Shown here: piece after piece, positions 1 to 8,256 of the stretch | How the letters are laid out: every line of letters starts with the position of its first letter | How positions within the stretch are numbered: the stretch's first letter is position 1 | NCBI RefSeq assembly: GCF_009905725.1 | Contig: NZ_JAAAKV010000002.1 | Location: 620,001 to 684,000, forward strand | Source: Emticicia sp. CRIBPO | Lineage (GTDB): Bacteria > Bacteroidota > Bacteroidia > Cytophagales > Spirosomataceae | Reading direction: 5' to 3' | Length of the DNA stretch: 64,000 nucleotides | The notes under the pieces: generated by a model | What the model saw: only the letters and a program-made list of their open reading frames with translations | Database searches by the model: none | Told to the model about the DNA's origin: nothing | Program-made: the position numbers and the translations under genes

Positions 1-11
1 ATAGGTCAAAC

Positions 12-743
12 TTACTTGATAAACAACGCCGCCGGAATTTCTGAGTTAAAGACCCATTCTGTCGTCAGATTGGTCTTTTTCTTATCCTTGCTGTTTACAA
101 ATATAGATACCGAAGGATACTTAATTCCCTTTTTAGAAGTAGAATAAGTTATATGGTCAATGGTATTGGTTACGCCGTTGTCTGTAGACACTTCCCTGTT
201 TAATAAACCGGTCTCTTTATCAAAATAATATTCCAGTTTAAGGGTGTTTTTTACCAGGTTGATCTGATCTGTTTTTTTACCTTCAATGACTTTTTCTCCC
301 ACATAATTGGCTGTAAATCCTTTTTCACCGTAATTTACAAAAGGAAGCAAACCGGTTTTGATCTCGTCAGCCAGGTCAGCAGCTTCTTTATCACTCAGGT
401 CTTTGGTAGTATAAGTCACCGCTTTGTCACGGCTTCCCATAGGTATTTTCAACCAACCCTCTTTTCCATCCACCACATAAAAGAAATCACGCTGAAGAAT
501 GGTTTTCTTTCTTGATAATTGTTTGTTTTTAACACTTACGTTGACCTCTTCGTCAAAGTCCGTGGCGGCATTGGCCTTATAAGAATGTTTTACGACATAG
601 CTGTCAATTCCCTCCCATTTATCAAGTCCTCCTGTTGCTTCAAGATATTTCGCGATAATGGTGTCAACCGTCTGTGCCTGTGCAAAAGTTGTCATCGCCA
701 GAAAGGCTATGATGATGGTGCAATAATTTTTCAGATTTTTCAT
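12..743 (-). CDS. LolA-like outer membrane lipoprotein-sorting family protein
   Basis: A 243-residue exported protein. Residues 1-23 form a Sec signal peptide ending in AQA without a lipobox cysteine, so it is probably soluble in the periplasm. The body has the alternating beta-strand pattern of LolA/LolB-like folds (conserved start around TGGLDKWEGI, then repeated paired strands such as YYFDKETGLLNREV). In Bacteroidota such proteins are usually annotated as outer membrane lipoprotein-sorting proteins; some may bind lipids or lipoproteins. It starts with ATG at 743 and stands alone, separated by about 330 bp from the divergent gene at 1074. Family assignment is by general pattern; the true ligand is unknown. 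Confidence 0.6.
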   Translation of the reverse strand: MKNLKNYCTIIIAFLAMTTFAQAQTVDTIIAKYLEATGGLDKWEGIDSYVVKHSYKANAATDFDEEVNVSVKNKQLSRKKTILQRDFFYVVDGKEGWLKIPMGSRDKAVTYTTKDLSDKEAADLADEIKTGLLPFVNYGEKGFTANYVGEKVIEGKKTDQINLVKNTLKLEYYFDKETGLLNREVSTDNGVTNTIDHITYSTSKKGIKYPSVSIFVNSKDKKKTNLTTEWVFNSEIPAALFIK

Positions 744-1073
744 GTGATCTATTTTATTTTGTATTACAAATAAACGCTAAATCCTGACCGGACAACACTT
801 TATTTTGATTTTTAACGAATCATTAACTTAAGCTATTGCCCCCACATTGCCTTAAAAGCAACATTCCGGGCTAAAAAAAGGGCTAAAATCAATATTTCAT
901 TTTCTGTCCGGCCCGATTACATTGTTAAGACTAAAAAAATCATTCCATGGTTTAAGTTTTTGGCCGGAATATTTCAAAGCTTCACATTAAATACCATTTA
1001 CACTCCAATAATCCATTATTTTTTTTAAATTTCGTTGCCTTTTACTTTTAACCAAAACCTAATTCTTAAAACT
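744..1073. other. Divergent intergenic region with no gene
   Basis: About 330 bp of AT-rich DNA between the two divergent genes. It presumably carries both promoters, but no convincing TTG/TAnnTTTG pair could be placed for either gene. Two GGCCGG-type patches occur (around 918 and 962), with no clear dyad. No RNA gene or short coding sequence was recognised. Confidence 0.5.
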
Positions 1074-1610
1074 ATGAAAAAAATTGCGGTCGGCTCTCTT
1101 GTCGGGGGCATCATCATCTTTTTCTGGCAGTTCCTCTCATGGGCTCTTCTTGACCTCCATCGTCCTATGCAGGAGCATACGCCAAAACAAACGGAGATTC
1201 TTGACTACCTGGGTCAGAACCTCGAAGAAGGCTTCTACTATCTTCCTACCTTACCCAAAGGAGCAGCACATGAAGAGTACGAAACCCTCATGAAATCATC
1301 AGAAGGCAAGCCCTGGGCACAGATCTATTATCACAAAAGCCTGAATACAGCGATGGGCATGAACATGGTACGCGGACTTCTTGCCGATATCATCGCGGTG
1401 GCCCTGCTCTGCTGGGTTTTGTTAAAAATGGGCAATCCCAGTTTTCAGACTATTGTTATCAGTTCAGTCGGTGTGGGCCTGATTTCATTTCTGACGGCAG
1501 TTTATACTATTCATATCTGGTATGAAATCAAAGTCTTCCAGGACCTTGTAGATGCGATATTGCAATGGGGAGTAACCGGGCTCTGGCTCGGCTGGTGGCT
1601 GAGAAAATAA
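1074..1610 (+). CDS. Small multi-pass membrane protein of unknown function
   Basis: A 178-residue protein beginning at ATG 1074 (MKKIAVGSLVGG); the frame is also open upstream to a TTG at 1035, but the ATG gives a clean N-terminal membrane helix. One helix lies at about residues 6-27, followed by a soluble extracytoplasmic stretch (about 28-100, rich in Gln, Glu and Pro), then three further helices to the C-terminus ending WLGWWLRK. I do not recognise a named family with certainty. It is followed directly by a strong bidirectional terminator and is monocistronic. Confidence 0.6.
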   Translation: MKKIAVGSLVGGIIIFFWQFLSWALLDLHRPMQEHTPKQTEILDYLGQNLEEGFYYLPTLPKGAAHEEYETLMKSSEGKPWAQIYYHKSLNTAMGMNMVRGLLADIIAVALLCWVLLKMGNPSFQTIVISSVGVGLISFLTAVYTIHIWYEIKVFQDLVDAILQWGVTGLWLGWWLRK

Positions 1611-1648
1611 AAAATAAAGGGCTTCTCAAACGGGAAGCCCTTTATTTT
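1611..1648. terminator. Bidirectional rho-independent terminator
   Basis: A 15-bp perfect stem (1611-1625 with 1634-1648, core GGGCTTC/GAAGCCC) with an 8-nt loop and A/T tracts on both sides. It lies between the converging genes ending at 1610 and 1648, touching both stop codons, and can serve both. Confidence 0.9.
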
Positions 1649-3273
1649 TATCCAAGAAACGGATATCTGTAATCCGTTGGTGAAACAAAAGTCTCTTTGA
1701 TGGTCCGGGCATTGACCCATCTCAGCAAATTCAGTTTCGAACCTGCTTTATCGTTGGTTCCGGAAGCCCTGGCTCCGCCAAAAGGCTGCTGGCCTACCAC
1801 CGCTCCGGTTGGTTTATCGTTGATATAGAAATTTCCTGCTGCGTCAACCAGTTTCCTGGTAGCCAGTTCAACGGCATACCTGTCCTGTGCAAAAATAGCC
1901 CCGGTTAAGGCATACGGTGACGTCGTATTGACTACTTCGATGATTTCCTCAAATTCATTTTCTTCATACACATAAATCGTCAGTACAGGCCCGAATATTT
2001 CCTCGCACATGGTTCTGTATTTCGGATCTTCCACCTGTAAAACTGTCGGCTCGATAAAGTAACCTTTGCTTTTATCAAAATTACCTCCGGCCACTACCGT
2101 TACACCTTCACTTTGTTTGGCCTCTGTGATAAATGCGGAAATCTTATCAAATGCCTTTTCATCGATAACCGCATTGACAAAATTAGAAAAGTCTTCAGTC
2201 GGCCCCATTTTGATACTTTTAAGGTCTTCAACGATATAGCCCTTTACCTCCTCCCAAAGATTGGAAGGTACATATGCCCGCGAAGCCGCAGAACATTTCT
2301 GTCCCTGGTATTCAAATGCCCCCCTTACCAGACCGGTGGCCAAAGCCTTTGCATTCGCAGACCTGTGGGCCAGCACAAAGTCTTTACCGCCTGTCTCCCC
2401 GACGATTCTCGGGTAAGCTTTATATTTACTGATGTTCTCCCCGATGGTTTTCCAGATGGTCTGGAACACGGCCGTGCTACCTGTGAAGTGGATTCCGGCA
2501 AAATCAGGATGTTTAAAAATTACATCGCCGGCTACTGGGCCATCAACATAAATCAAATTAATGACACCATCAGGTAAACCTGCCTCACGGAAAACTTCCA
2601 TGATCACATGAGCTGAATAAATCTGGGTATAAGCAGGTTTCCATACTACTACATTCCCCATCAAAGCGGCACTGGCCGGAAGGTTACCGGCAATGGCCGT
2701 AAAATTAAAAGGCGTCAGGGCAAACACGAATCCTTCCAGCGGACGATACTCCAACCTGTTCCACATCCCCTTGGACGACTCAGGTTGTTCAGAATATATT
2801 TCCTGTAAAAAAGCAACGTTGAATCTTAAAAAATCTATCAGCTCACAAGCGGCATCAATTTCCGCCTGATAAGCATTTTTCGACTGCCCCAGCATCGTAG
2901 CGGCATTGATCTTGGCACGGTAAGGACCAGCCAGCAGATCTGCCGCTTTTAAAAACACGCTGGCTCTGTGTTCCCACGGCATAGAAGCCCAGTCACCTCT
3001 GGCTTCCAAGGCAGCCTCAATGGCAGCCTCCACGTGTGTTGAATTTCCTTCAAACGCATAACCCAGGGTGTGTTGATGGTCATGAGGCGGAGCAAGCCTG
3101 ATTTTGGTATCTGTGTGAACGATCTGGTCCCCGATGTACATAGGAATTTCTACCTGCTGAGCCCTTGCTTTTGCTAAAGCTTCCTGTAAAGATTCTCTTT
3201 CGGGTGTGCCGGGGGCGTATGACAAGACCGTTTCATTGATGGGTTCCGGTGTATTAAAAAAAGCATTATGCAT
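1648..3273 (-). CDS. pruA: L-glutamate gamma-semialdehyde (P5C) dehydrogenase
   Basis: A 541-residue aldehyde dehydrogenase that oxidises glutamate-gamma-semialdehyde (from proline or arginine catabolism) to glutamate using NAD+. The family is indicated by the N-terminal region (FFNTPEPINETVLSYAPGTP), the substrate/NAD-binding GNVVVWKPA, the general-base motif VGETGGKD, the catalytic cysteine at about residue 327 in GQKCSAASRAY, and the C-terminal GGARASGTNDKAG, typical of the stand-alone 540-residue P5CDH type rather than the bifunctional PutA. ATG at 3273 is preferred over an upstream in-frame TTG at 3312 because homologues start near MHNAFFNTPEP. No proline dehydrogenase gene is in the window. 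Confidence 0.93.
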   Translation of the reverse strand: MHNAFFNTPEPINETVLSYAPGTPERESLQEALAKARAQQVEIPMYIGDQIVHTDTKIRLAPPHDHQHTLGYAFEGNSTHVEAAIEAALEARGDWASMPWEHRASVFLKAADLLAGPYRAKINAATMLGQSKNAYQAEIDAACELIDFLRFNVAFLQEIYSEQPESSKGMWNRLEYRPLEGFVFALTPFNFTAIAGNLPASAALMGNVVVWKPAYTQIYSAHVIMEVFREAGLPDGVINLIYVDGPVAGDVIFKHPDFAGIHFTGSTAVFQTIWKTIGENISKYKAYPRIVGETGGKDFVLAHRSANAKALATGLVRGAFEYQGQKCSAASRAYVPSNLWEEVKGYIVEDLKSIKMGPTEDFSNFVNAVIDEKAFDKISAFITEAKQSEGVTVVAGGNFDKSKGYFIEPTVLQVEDPKYRTMCEEIFGPVLTIYVYEENEFEEIIEVVNTTSPYALTGAIFAQDRYAVELATRKLVDAAGNFYINDKPTGAVVGQQPFGGARASGTNDKAGSKLNLLRWVNARTIKETFVSPTDYRYPFLG

Positions 3274-3333
3274 GACTAAGAAGTAGTTTATTGATTGATG
3301 ATGCAAGTTCAAAAAAAAGGATCAATTTCGCAA

Positions 3334-3387
3334 CTCCGTGCCCTTTAGGCACGGAGCCCCCATTGTAACCGCGTGCCTCGAGGTACG
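3334..3387. repeat. Pair of REP-like palindromes upstream of pruA
   Basis: Two adjacent palindromes lie in the pruA/DCC intergenic gap. The first is a perfect 9-bp inverted repeat (3334-3342 CTCCGTGCC with 3348-3356, 5-nt loop). The second, 3372-3387, is CGTGCCTC/GAGGTACG with one G:T-type mismatch. Both share the GTGCC core, as expected for a dispersed intergenic REP family. There is no T-tract, so a terminator role is less likely. Confidence 0.6.
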
Positions 3388-3390
3388 GCC

Positions 3391-3783
3391 CTACAAAAAT
3401 CGCCCGAGCAATTCTTTGCTCGGCAACATGCACGAATCCTGGCGTCCGAAAAGCCTGTACCTGTTGCGGGCAACCAGCTCGTATATAAAATCTCTGAAAA
3501 AACGGGGTAAAATCTTAAAAACAGTGAGCCACTTGTATCCGGGCAACCGGCGGGCAATTCCGAGAACGGCATCCGATTTCTGGAACACCTGTCCGTTCAG
3601 TAATAAAATGACTGAATAAAATTCGTCTGAGGGCAAATGGTGGGCTTTCAGGGTAGCCTGGCCGAATTCAGACTGAAGCGAAGAAAATCTGAAAACTTTC
3701 TGATGGTCGCGTTCGATGATAAATCCCACAAAACCGTTGCAGAGATTACACACACCGTCAAATAAAATGACAGAATTTTCCAT
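3391..3783 (-). CDS. DCC-family (DUF393) thiol-disulfide oxidoreductase-like protein
   Basis: A 130-residue cytosolic protein of the DCC/YuxK family. The family signature is at the N-terminus: LFDGVCNLCN (residues 7-16), with the DGxCxxC pattern resembling a thioredoxin-like active site. The rest (KVFRFSSLQSEFGQ, DAVLGIARRLPG, FRDFIYELVARNRYRLFG) matches the conserved blocks of the family, ending near the typical RYRLFGR element. The biochemical role is not established; family members are predicted thiol-disulfide oxidoreductases. ATG at 3783; it is transcribed in the same direction as pruA but separated from it by the palindromic repeats. Confidence 0.85.
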   Translation of the reverse strand: MENSVILFDGVCNLCNGFVGFIIERDHQKVFRFSSLQSEFGQATLKAHHLPSDEFYSVILLLNGQVFQKSDAVLGIARRLPGYKWLTVFKILPRFFRDFIYELVARNRYRLFGRQDSCMLPSKELLGRFL

Positions 3784-3818
3784 ATTGATGATAAACCATG
3801 ATCTTTAAAAATAACAAA

Positions 3819-3850
3819 CGGGATGAAAATTACATTCCATTTTCATCCCG
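3819..3850 (-). terminator. Rho-independent terminator after the cytochrome b-like gene
   Basis: A perfect 12-bp stem (3819-3830 CGGGATGAAAAT with 3839-3850), 8-nt loop, followed on the minus strand by a T-rich stretch (complement of 3808-3818). It lies just downstream of the gene ending at 3874. Confidence 0.8.
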
Positions 3851-3873
3851 TAAATGTCATAAAGATACGCTCA

Positions 3874-4308
3874 TCAGAATAGTTTTTCCCAGGGCATTCT
3901 GCTCAGGATGAGGATCAGAGCCAGACCAAAGAAAATCATGGTTACTTTGAATCTCTTCCCGTTTCCGATGGCTTTTTTAGATTTTGCATTGCCGATAGTA
4001 GCCAGAACCACTGCAATGATATTCGTAGTAGGGTGTTCTATCACTGCTTTACGCAATACTGCATTTTTCATGGTCAGAGCCATGTCTGCAAAAGCAGTTT
4101 CAGCCAGAGGCGAAACAATAAGTAGAATAACACCCAACAAAAACATCGTGTGGGTGGAGATCAACGCAAAGACATTAATCTTGCGGTGAAAGTCTTCAAA
4201 CACTTTGCCCGAATTAGACCCTATAATTCCATTGATCGTTGCAAAGGCAAGAAAAAATACCGCCGCAAACGCAATGTAATGATGTAATGAAAGGATAACG
4301 TTGTACAT
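3874..4308 (-). CDS. Small cytochrome b-like integral membrane protein
   Basis: A 144-residue protein with four predicted membrane helices (about residues 8-28, 47-68, 90-108 and 120-138). Histidines fall within or beside helices (LSLHHYIAF near 8-9, FHRKI near 41, STHTMF near 53), an arrangement that leads Bacteroidota homologues to be called cytochrome b-like. Haem binding is an inference only. ATG at 4308. It is monocistronic, followed by a strong hairpin terminator at 3819-3850. Confidence 0.6.
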   Translation of the reverse strand: MYNVILSLHHYIAFAAVFFLAFATINGIIGSNSGKVFEDFHRKINVFALISTHTMFLLGVILLIVSPLAETAFADMALTMKNAVLRKAVIEHPTTNIIAVVLATIGNAKSKKAIGNGKRFKVTMIFFGLALILILSRMPWEKLF

Positions 4309-4426
4309 AATAATAGAATTAAACTGGTAATGATATCCAAATCTAAGGGTTTAATTCCAAATTACACAGACTAAGGGCTACTACGGTGCTTTTCAAGGCC
4401 CAAAAACCCTCATATTTAAACTCATT

Positions 4427-6700
4427 CTATTTTAGACTGTATCTCAGACCCAGAAATCCCCTGATGCCTTGCTGCGAAGCGTACACGTATGAAGGATCAA
4501 ATGTGAGGCGATACGGGTTGTCAACGGTGGCCATGACCTGACCCTGTGCATCAAATTTCACGTTTTTGTCAAAGGGGTCATTGGCCCTGGCGATCAGGAA
4601 AGGGATATTGTTGGCAGGAGAAAAATTAAGCAGGTTTTTCACCCCCCCGTAAATCTCCAGGCCTGTTTTGAATTTCTTGGTCAGCTGAATATTCTGCACC
4701 GACCAGGTCGGCGAATATTCCGGACGCGGATCATCCTCACTCAGCAACGGAAGCAACATAGGCCCGGAAAGGTTTCCGGTATAATCCAGACTCAGACCGG
4801 TGCGTGGAATATCATAAGAAACCGTCCAGGTTCCTGTAATTCTCTCCGTCAGCAACTGCCTTGACTTCACCCCGTTTTCTACCTTTGAGACATCCATTAA
4901 TGTAGCCCCGGTGAGGATTTTCAATCCTGAGTCAAACATAAAGTCAAGGTTAAGACTTATTCCTTTCGAAACGGCGTATCCGTTCAGGTTGCTGTAAATG
5001 ATCTTATTCGGGTCAGAAGTATAGTCGGGCAATATCTGGTTGGTAAAATGGGTATAAAAAGCCGTGGCATCAATGCCGATGAAACCTTTGTTCAAAATCA
5101 GTTTCCTGACATAATTCAGGTTGGCGTTCCAGCTTTGTTCGGGCTTTAAAGATTCTGTGATCTCAACTTTTCTAGAGCCCGTCAGGGCAGCATGGTCTTC
5201 CGTAAACAAATTGACCACCCTGTATCCCCTGCCTATATTGAGCCTCACCACATCCAGGTTTTGATCGGAAGCGAGTTTGTAGGAAAATCTTGGCGTAAAT
5301 ATGCTTCCATGTACCGAATTGTAATCGTATCGCAATCCTGTCAGAATTTTGTGATGACGGTTGATTTCCCATTCGTCCTGGACGAACATACCCGGCAAGG
5401 CAATTTTATCCGGCTTGTTCTTCAACCCGTCATCTTCTGCGGTAGCGGGAGTATTGTCATCATACAGCGTAAATCTGAAAGGTGTACCTGCCAGGATGCT
5501 GTGTTTACCGAAAGTCTTGTCATAAATAAACTGACCGAAGGCCACCTGTTGATGGGCCATGTAAGGCGTGGTTCCGTAGTACGAATTCTGGTCGTGGTAA
5601 TTATAGGAATACTGAAACACCACCTTGTCTTTAACCGGCAACTGGTAAGACCCGATCAGTTCAAAACGCTTGGTATAAATACTTTCTCCGTACAGATCAT
5701 CTTTCCCCCTGTTTTTGGTAGTCCAGCTCATCTCCCCGCCCCAGCGGTCTTCATAGAACAACCGGGCGGCAATACTCGCCTGACGCCCCAGGTTTCTTTT
5801 AAAATTCCATTTATTGAATAAAGATATCCTTTTCTGGATGGTCAGGTCCGTAAATCCGTCCCCGTTTTTATCTGTAGGTGTGTTGAAACCATAGTAATTT
5901 ATCCCGGCTAAAGCACTTGCTCCTGAAGTGTTAAATCTTATGCCGATATCCGCACTCAGCTCTTTCCAGGAAGTTGAAAACACATCAGCAGAAACCAAGG
6001 GTGCTTTTTCAGGATTTTTGGTGATAATATTGATCAGCCCGCCTACTGCTTCTGACCCATAAAGGGTTGATGCCGGACCTTTCACCACTTCCACCCTTTC
6101 AATAAGGCTGTTAGGGATACCCGAAAGACCGTAAACGGTAGACAGGGAGGATACAATGGGCATTCCATCAATCAGGACCATGGTGTAAGGCCCTTCCAGT
6201 CCGTTGATGTGGATATCACCGGTGCTGCAGATGTTACAATTGAGCTGGGGCCTTACGCCATTCACATTTTGCAAAGCATCGAAAATACTCGGCGTAGGGT
6301 TTTTCATCAGGAATTTGGGCGTGAGGATGTCCACCGGAACAGGGCTATCCAGCTTACTCATTTCTTTCATCGTGCCCGTCACTACCACCTCTTCGATCAT
6401 CAGGGCATCATTTTCCATTTCGAAATCCAGGGTCTGACTGGCAGACACCGAAATTTTTTGCCTGTTGGTTTTCATAGATACCGTCGAAACCTGTAGTGTA
6501 TAATTGCCCCTGGGAATACCCGTAATTTTATATGCCCCTTCCAGGTCGGCGGTGACACCTCTCTTTAATTCTACAACAAAAACTGTAGCCCCGATCATCG
6601 CTTCTTTGGTGTCTTTCTGAAGTACCTTCCCCGAAATCTCAAATTGTGCCAAGGCAGGCACTCCAACTAACACACTGATAAAGAATATAAAGTATTTCAT
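4427..6700 (-). CDS. TonB-dependent outer membrane receptor, probable metal or metallophore uptake
   Basis: A 757-residue receptor: signal peptide 1-18 (ALA|QF), carboxypeptidase-D-like domain about 20-95 (ISGKVLQKDTKEAMIGATVF), TonB box region IEEVVVTGT near 102-110, plug domain about 115-235 (LIDGMPIV, VEVVKGPASTLYGSEAVGG) and a beta-barrel to the C-terminal LGLRYSLK ending with an aromatic/hydrophobic strand. The plug carries a cysteine pair, C155-N-I-C158, unusual for these proteins and suggestive of metal binding or a disulfide. The promoter (6746-6775) is overlaid by a palindrome almost identical to the one at the dtxR-like/mntH intergenic region, so manganese or iron control is inferred. 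The divergent neighbour is a zinc-type COG0523 GTPase, leaving zinc as the alternative substrate. Confidence 0.85.
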   Translation of the reverse strand: MKYFIFFISVLVGVPALAQFEISGKVLQKDTKEAMIGATVFVVELKRGVTADLEGAYKITGIPRGNYTLQVSTVSMKTNRQKISVSASQTLDFEMENDALMIEEVVVTGTMKEMSKLDSPVPVDILTPKFLMKNPTPSIFDALQNVNGVRPQLNCNICSTGDIHINGLEGPYTMVLIDGMPIVSSLSTVYGLSGIPNSLIERVEVVKGPASTLYGSEAVGGLINIITKNPEKAPLVSADVFSTSWKELSADIGIRFNTSGASALAGINYYGFNTPTDKNGDGFTDLTIQKRISLFNKWNFKRNLGRQASIAARLFYEDRWGGEMSWTTKNRGKDDLYGESIYTKRFELIGSYQLPVKDKVVFQYSYNYHDQNSYYGTTPYMAHQQVAFGQFIYDKTFGKHSILAGTPFRFTLYDDNTPATAEDDGLKNKPDKIALPGMFVQDEWEINRHHKILTGLRYDYNSVHGSIFTPRFSYKLASDQNLDVVRLNIGRGYRVVNLFTEDHAALTGSRKVEITESLKPEQSWNANLNYVRKLILNKGFIGIDATAFYTHFTNQILPDYTSDPNKIIYSNLNGYAVSKGISLNLDFMFDSGLKILTGATLMDVSKVENGVKSRQLLTERITGTWTVSYDIPRTGLSLDYTGNLSGPMLLPLLSEDDPRPEYSPTWSVQNIQLTKKFKTGLEIYGGVKNLLNFSPANNIPFLIARANDPFDKNVKFDAQGQVMATVDNPYRLTFDPSYVYASQQGIRGFLGLRYSLK

Positions 6701-6722
6701 TTTAGCATTTTCTTAAATAATT

Positions 6723-6738
6723 TTTAGATTAATCTAAA
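6723..6738. promoter_or_regulatory. Predicted DtxR/MntR-type operator at the TonB receptor start site
   Basis: A perfect 16-bp palindrome TTTAGATTAATCTAAA positioned 7 bp downstream of the -7 element, so over the expected transcription start. A second partial copy (GTAATCTAAAA, 6751-6761) overlaps the -7 element and spacer. It matches 15 of 16 bases with the element at 30166-30181 beside the DtxR-family gene. The regulator assignment is inferred from that co-occurrence. Confidence 0.65.
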
Positions 6739-6745
6739 TTTAATT

Positions 6746-6775
6746 CAAATGTAATCTAAAATTTTGAGTTATCAA
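6746..6775 (-). promoter_or_regulatory. Promoter of the TonB receptor gene
   Basis: On the minus strand: TTG (6775-6773), 19-bp spacer, TACATTTG (6753-6746), a full match to the Bacteroidota primary sigma factor consensus TTG-N19-21-TAnnTTTG. The same octamer and the same spacing occur at mntH. Confidence 0.75.
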
Positions 6776-6853
6776 TACATATATCACATTAAATTATTTT
6801 TAAGTACGCCTAAAACTTATTTTAAGATCAATCAAAACATGAAGATACAAATA

Positions 6854-6890
6854 AATTTATTAAATGCAACAATGTTGCATTTAATAAATT
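6854..6890. promoter_or_regulatory. 37-bp perfect palindrome, candidate Fur/Zur-family operator
   Basis: An 18-bp arm (6854-6871), one central A (6872) and a perfectly complementary arm (6873-6890). The core TGCAACA-A-TGTTGCA has the 7-1-7 geometry of Fur-family boxes. It lies 80-116 bp before the start of the COG0523 GTPase gene, a gene class commonly repressed by Zur in other bacteria. No T-tract follows, so it is not an obvious terminator. Confidence 0.6.
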
Positions 6891-6969
6891 ATAATTACTG
6901 GTTATTTCCCGTTTCAGGATTTATTTTGCAGAATATGTGTTTCTATTAAAGAATTGTATTCAGAAAACT

Positions 6970-7989
6970 ATGTCAAGACCAGTTACGATACTTACCGGAT
7001 TTTTAGGTGCCGGAAAAACAACTTTCCTTAATGCCGCCATGTCGGCCAGAAAAAAGACCCGTTTCGCCATTATTGAGAACGAGTTCGGAGAAGAGGGCAT
7101 TGACGGCGAATTAGTGATCAAAGCCGAAGATGACATCATTGAAATGAACAATGGCTGCCTTTGCTGTACCCTGAACGACAATCTTTTTGATATCCTTAAC
7201 GAGCTTCATGAACGCGAAGAAAGCTTTGATGAACTGATCATCGAAACCACCGGCATCGCCGATCCGGCAGGAGTTGCGTCTCCTTTTTACACATATCCTG
7301 AAATCAAAGAGGCCTTCCCGGTAAAAAGAGTGATTTGCCTGGTAGATGCTCAACTGATAGAAGACCAGCTGGATGAAACGGAAGAAGCCATCAAACAGAT
7401 TGCCTTCAGCGACATCATCCTCATCAACAAAACGGATATGGTTTCGCCGGACTACGTCCTGAAACTTGAATCAATACTTAAAACACTCAATCCTTTCGCC
7501 AAAATCCTGACGGGTTCTCAGCAAGATCTTCCTGTCAACCGGATATTTGATATGGAAAGAGACGGAGACTTTAAATCAGGCAAGCAGAAAACATGTAGCC
7601 ACGGACACCATCATGACGATTGTGACCTGCCTCATGACGAAGAGCATGTGCACCACCATGACCATCATCAGCACGGTGATATTGTTTCCCTGAGTTTCAG
7701 ATTCAGTGAGGCGTTTGATGACAAAGAATTGCATTACAGACTCATGGCCTTTCTTGTTTTCCAGGCCAAAGGTGTTTACAGGATAAAAGGGATTATCAAT
7801 GCGAAAGGTGTAAATCACAGGCTGATCGTCCAGTCTGTCGGGCAAAGTCTTTCTATCAGCGGCGGGGCTCCGTGGAAAGAAGAGGAGGAAAGGACCAGCC
7901 GGATTGTCTTTATCGGTAAATTACTTAAACCTGAGGGCTTTGAAGAATTGCTGAGAAGCTGCCTGGCCAAAGAGGAAACCGAGGCCTGA
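6970..7989 (+). CDS. COG0523 (CobW-like) GTPase with histidine-rich metal loop
   Basis: A 339-residue G3E-family GTPase, a predicted metallochaperone. Seen: P-loop GFLGAGKTT (10-18), the invariant metal-binding CxCC motif GCLCCTL (C63, C65, C66), the base-specificity motif NKTD (153-156), a histidine-rich loop (12 His between 211 and 235), and the C-terminal CobW domain. This combination is typical of the zinc-allocating ZigA/YeiR/ZNG1-like subgroup, often made under zinc starvation; cobalamin synthesis is unlikely because no cob genes are nearby. ATG at 6970 is chosen over the upstream ATG at 6937 because homologues begin directly before the P-loop strand. A 37-bp palindrome precedes it. yidD follows 7 bp downstream. 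Confidence 0.9.
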   Translation: MSRPVTILTGFLGAGKTTFLNAAMSARKKTRFAIIENEFGEEGIDGELVIKAEDDIIEMNNGCLCCTLNDNLFDILNELHEREESFDELIIETTGIADPAGVASPFYTYPEIKEAFPVKRVICLVDAQLIEDQLDETEEAIKQIAFSDIILINKTDMVSPDYVLKLESILKTLNPFAKILTGSQQDLPVNRIFDMERDGDFKSGKQKTCSHGHHHDDCDLPHDEEHVHHHDHHQHGDIVSLSFRFSEAFDDKELHYRLMAFLVFQAKGVYRIKGIINAKGVNHRLIVQSVGQSLSISGGAPWKEEEERTSRIVFIGKLLKPEGFEELLRSCLAKEETEA

Positions 7990-7996
7990 ATATCAA

Positions 7997-8251
7997 ATGG
8001 CACAGATCAATAAAATATTCTCATTTCTGCTGATCGGGCTGGTTAGGCTCTATCAATACGGTATTTCCCCCTACCTGCCGAATGCCTGCCGCTACACCCC
8101 TACCTGCTCTCAATACATGATTGACAGCATCAAAGAATGGGGTGTGATCAAAGGAGGCTGGATGGGTCTGAAAAGGATAGGCCGCTGCCACCCCTGGGGA
8201 GGACACGGCTATGACCCTGTACCGAAAAAAGAATGCTGCGACAAGCATTAA
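7997..8251 (+). CDS. yidD: Membrane protein insertion efficiency factor YidD
   Basis: An 84-residue YidD-family protein. The family pattern is clear: [20 protein letters not shown], the conserved [10 protein letters not shown], and [15 protein letters not shown]. YidD assists YidC-dependent membrane protein insertion at the cytoplasmic face and carries an amphipathic N-terminal helix. It begins 7 bp after the GTPase gene stop, so the two are probably co-transcribed; the usual rnpA/yidC neighbours are not present. Confidence 0.95.
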   Translation: MAQINKIFSFLLIGLVRLYQYGISPYLPNACRYTPTCSQYMIDSIKEWGVIKGGWMGLKRIGRCHPWGGHGYDPVPKKECCDKH

Positions 8252-8256
8252 GTACA

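Noticed and set aside
5192-5821. A 209-codon open frame antisense to the TonB receptor
   Set aside because: It is opposite the barrel-encoding region of a complete receptor, and its composition is not protein-like.
6970-7989. CobW as a cobalamin biosynthesis protein
   Set aside because: No cob or cbi genes are nearby; the His-rich loop and Fur/Zur-like palindrome fit metal allocation better.
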